A DNA stretch of 64,000 nucleotides, from positions 62,001-126,000 of the forward strand of contig JAHHIF010000003.1 of NCBI GenBank assembly GCA_019358875.1, written 5' to 3'. The stretch comes from Symplocastrum torsivum CPER-KK1 (lineage in GTDB: Bacteria; Cyanobacteriota; Cyanobacteriia; Cyanobacteriales; Coleofasciculaceae). Shown here one piece after another: positions 63,840 through 64,000 of this stretch (the first letter of the stretch is position 1; every line of letters begins with the position of its first letter). The notes under the pieces are model-generated. The model was not told where the DNA came from, did not search any database, and was given only the letters and a program-made list of their open reading frames with translations. The translations under genes and the position numbers were made by a program.

Positions 63840-64000
63840 ATGTCTGAAGCAAGCGGAAAGATGAGAAAACCAATTTGGATGAAGTTTGTCGTTCTGATAT
63901 TGCTGTTGGTCAGTACCGGATTCTCTCTCACAGCCTGTCAACAGCCACAGCAAGGCGATGAATCCACAGAACAAGAGGAAGATCAGCCTAACAACTCTAA
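63840..64000 (+). CDS. Lipoprotein, 5' end only (runs off the window)
   Basis: The frame reads a basic start (MRKPIWMKF), a hydrophobic segment (VVLILLLVSTGFSL) and a lipobox LTAC, followed by a Gln/Glu/Asp-rich linker (QQPQQGDESTEQEEDQPNN). The Cys would be lipidated and anchor the protein. The rest lies past the edge, so its family is unknown. Starts at 63840, 63861 or 63882 are possible. Confidence 0.75.
   Translation, partial: MSEASGKMRKPIWMKFVVLILLLVSTGFSLTACQQPQQGDESTEQEEDQPNNS

Overview
The window looks like chromosomal DNA of a cyanobacterium, probably a filamentous one. HIP1 octamers (GCGATCGC) are scattered throughout. Lineage markers include a high-light-inducible (Hli) protein, homogentisate phytyltransferase, a pair of HpsE-type hormogonium-polysaccharide glycosyltransferases, a Nif11-like peptide, the RNA-binding-protein/rpsU pair, efp-accB, a thylakoid-lumen-type cyclophilin, DUF928/DUF2993/DUF3685 proteins and many pentapeptide-repeat genes. 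No rRNA, tRNA, CRISPR array or intact insertion sequence was recognised.

Layout. 1-6.4 kb: the tail of a hybrid histidine kinase, a REC-kinase, two small unknowns, an exported WD40 protein, a MerR regulator and a small membrane protein. 6.6-9.4 kb: an Hli gene with a possible HLR1 site, alanine dehydrogenase and small proteins. 9.8-18.3 kb: a signalling block with a multi-PAS kinase whose N-terminus looks like a damaged ethylene-receptor domain, a REC-GGDEF-EAL protein, an aldo/keto reductase, the RRM/rpsU pair and a PAS kinase. 18.5-26.2 kb: an envelope glycan or lipid cluster of a flippase-like protein, a toroid-like protein, two large membrane proteins and a DPM1-type glycosyltransferase. 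26.3-30.1 kb: exported proteins and tocopherol prenyltransferase. 30.1-33.4 kb: a small accessory patch with palindrome repeats, a duplicated gene fragment, an XRE regulator, a DUF6888/DUF6887-like pair and a VapBC-type module lying between two copies of the proS 5' end. 33.4-43 kb: housekeeping genes (proS, accB, efp, cyclophilin), a PAS-CRP fusion regulator, a possible small RNA and a MITE-like element. 43.4-52.7 kb: a pseudokinase fused to a solute-binding domain, Nif11, tandem HpsE genes, a STAS protein, a DUF692/MNIO enzyme with small neighbours, ChaB and a Fur-family regulator. 52.7-64 kb: a NACHT-pentapeptide protein and several more pentapeptide-repeat genes, ending in a truncated lipoprotein.

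The main themes are signal transduction (four histidine kinases, a c-di-GMP enzyme, a CRP-type sensor, a pseudokinase, a STAS switch protein) and surface polysaccharide. Tandem HpsE genes next to a STAS gene fit control of hormogonium or biofilm polysaccharide. The best candidates for undescribed biology are the ethylene-receptor-like kinase lacking its copper-ligand His, the pseudokinase/binding-protein fusion, the MNIO enzyme with Cys-poor or exported small neighbours, the NACHT-pentapeptide STAND protein, and the toxin-antitoxin module between proS repeats. All functions are inferred from sequence reading alone. Start codons were re-chosen where the longest frame looked wrong.
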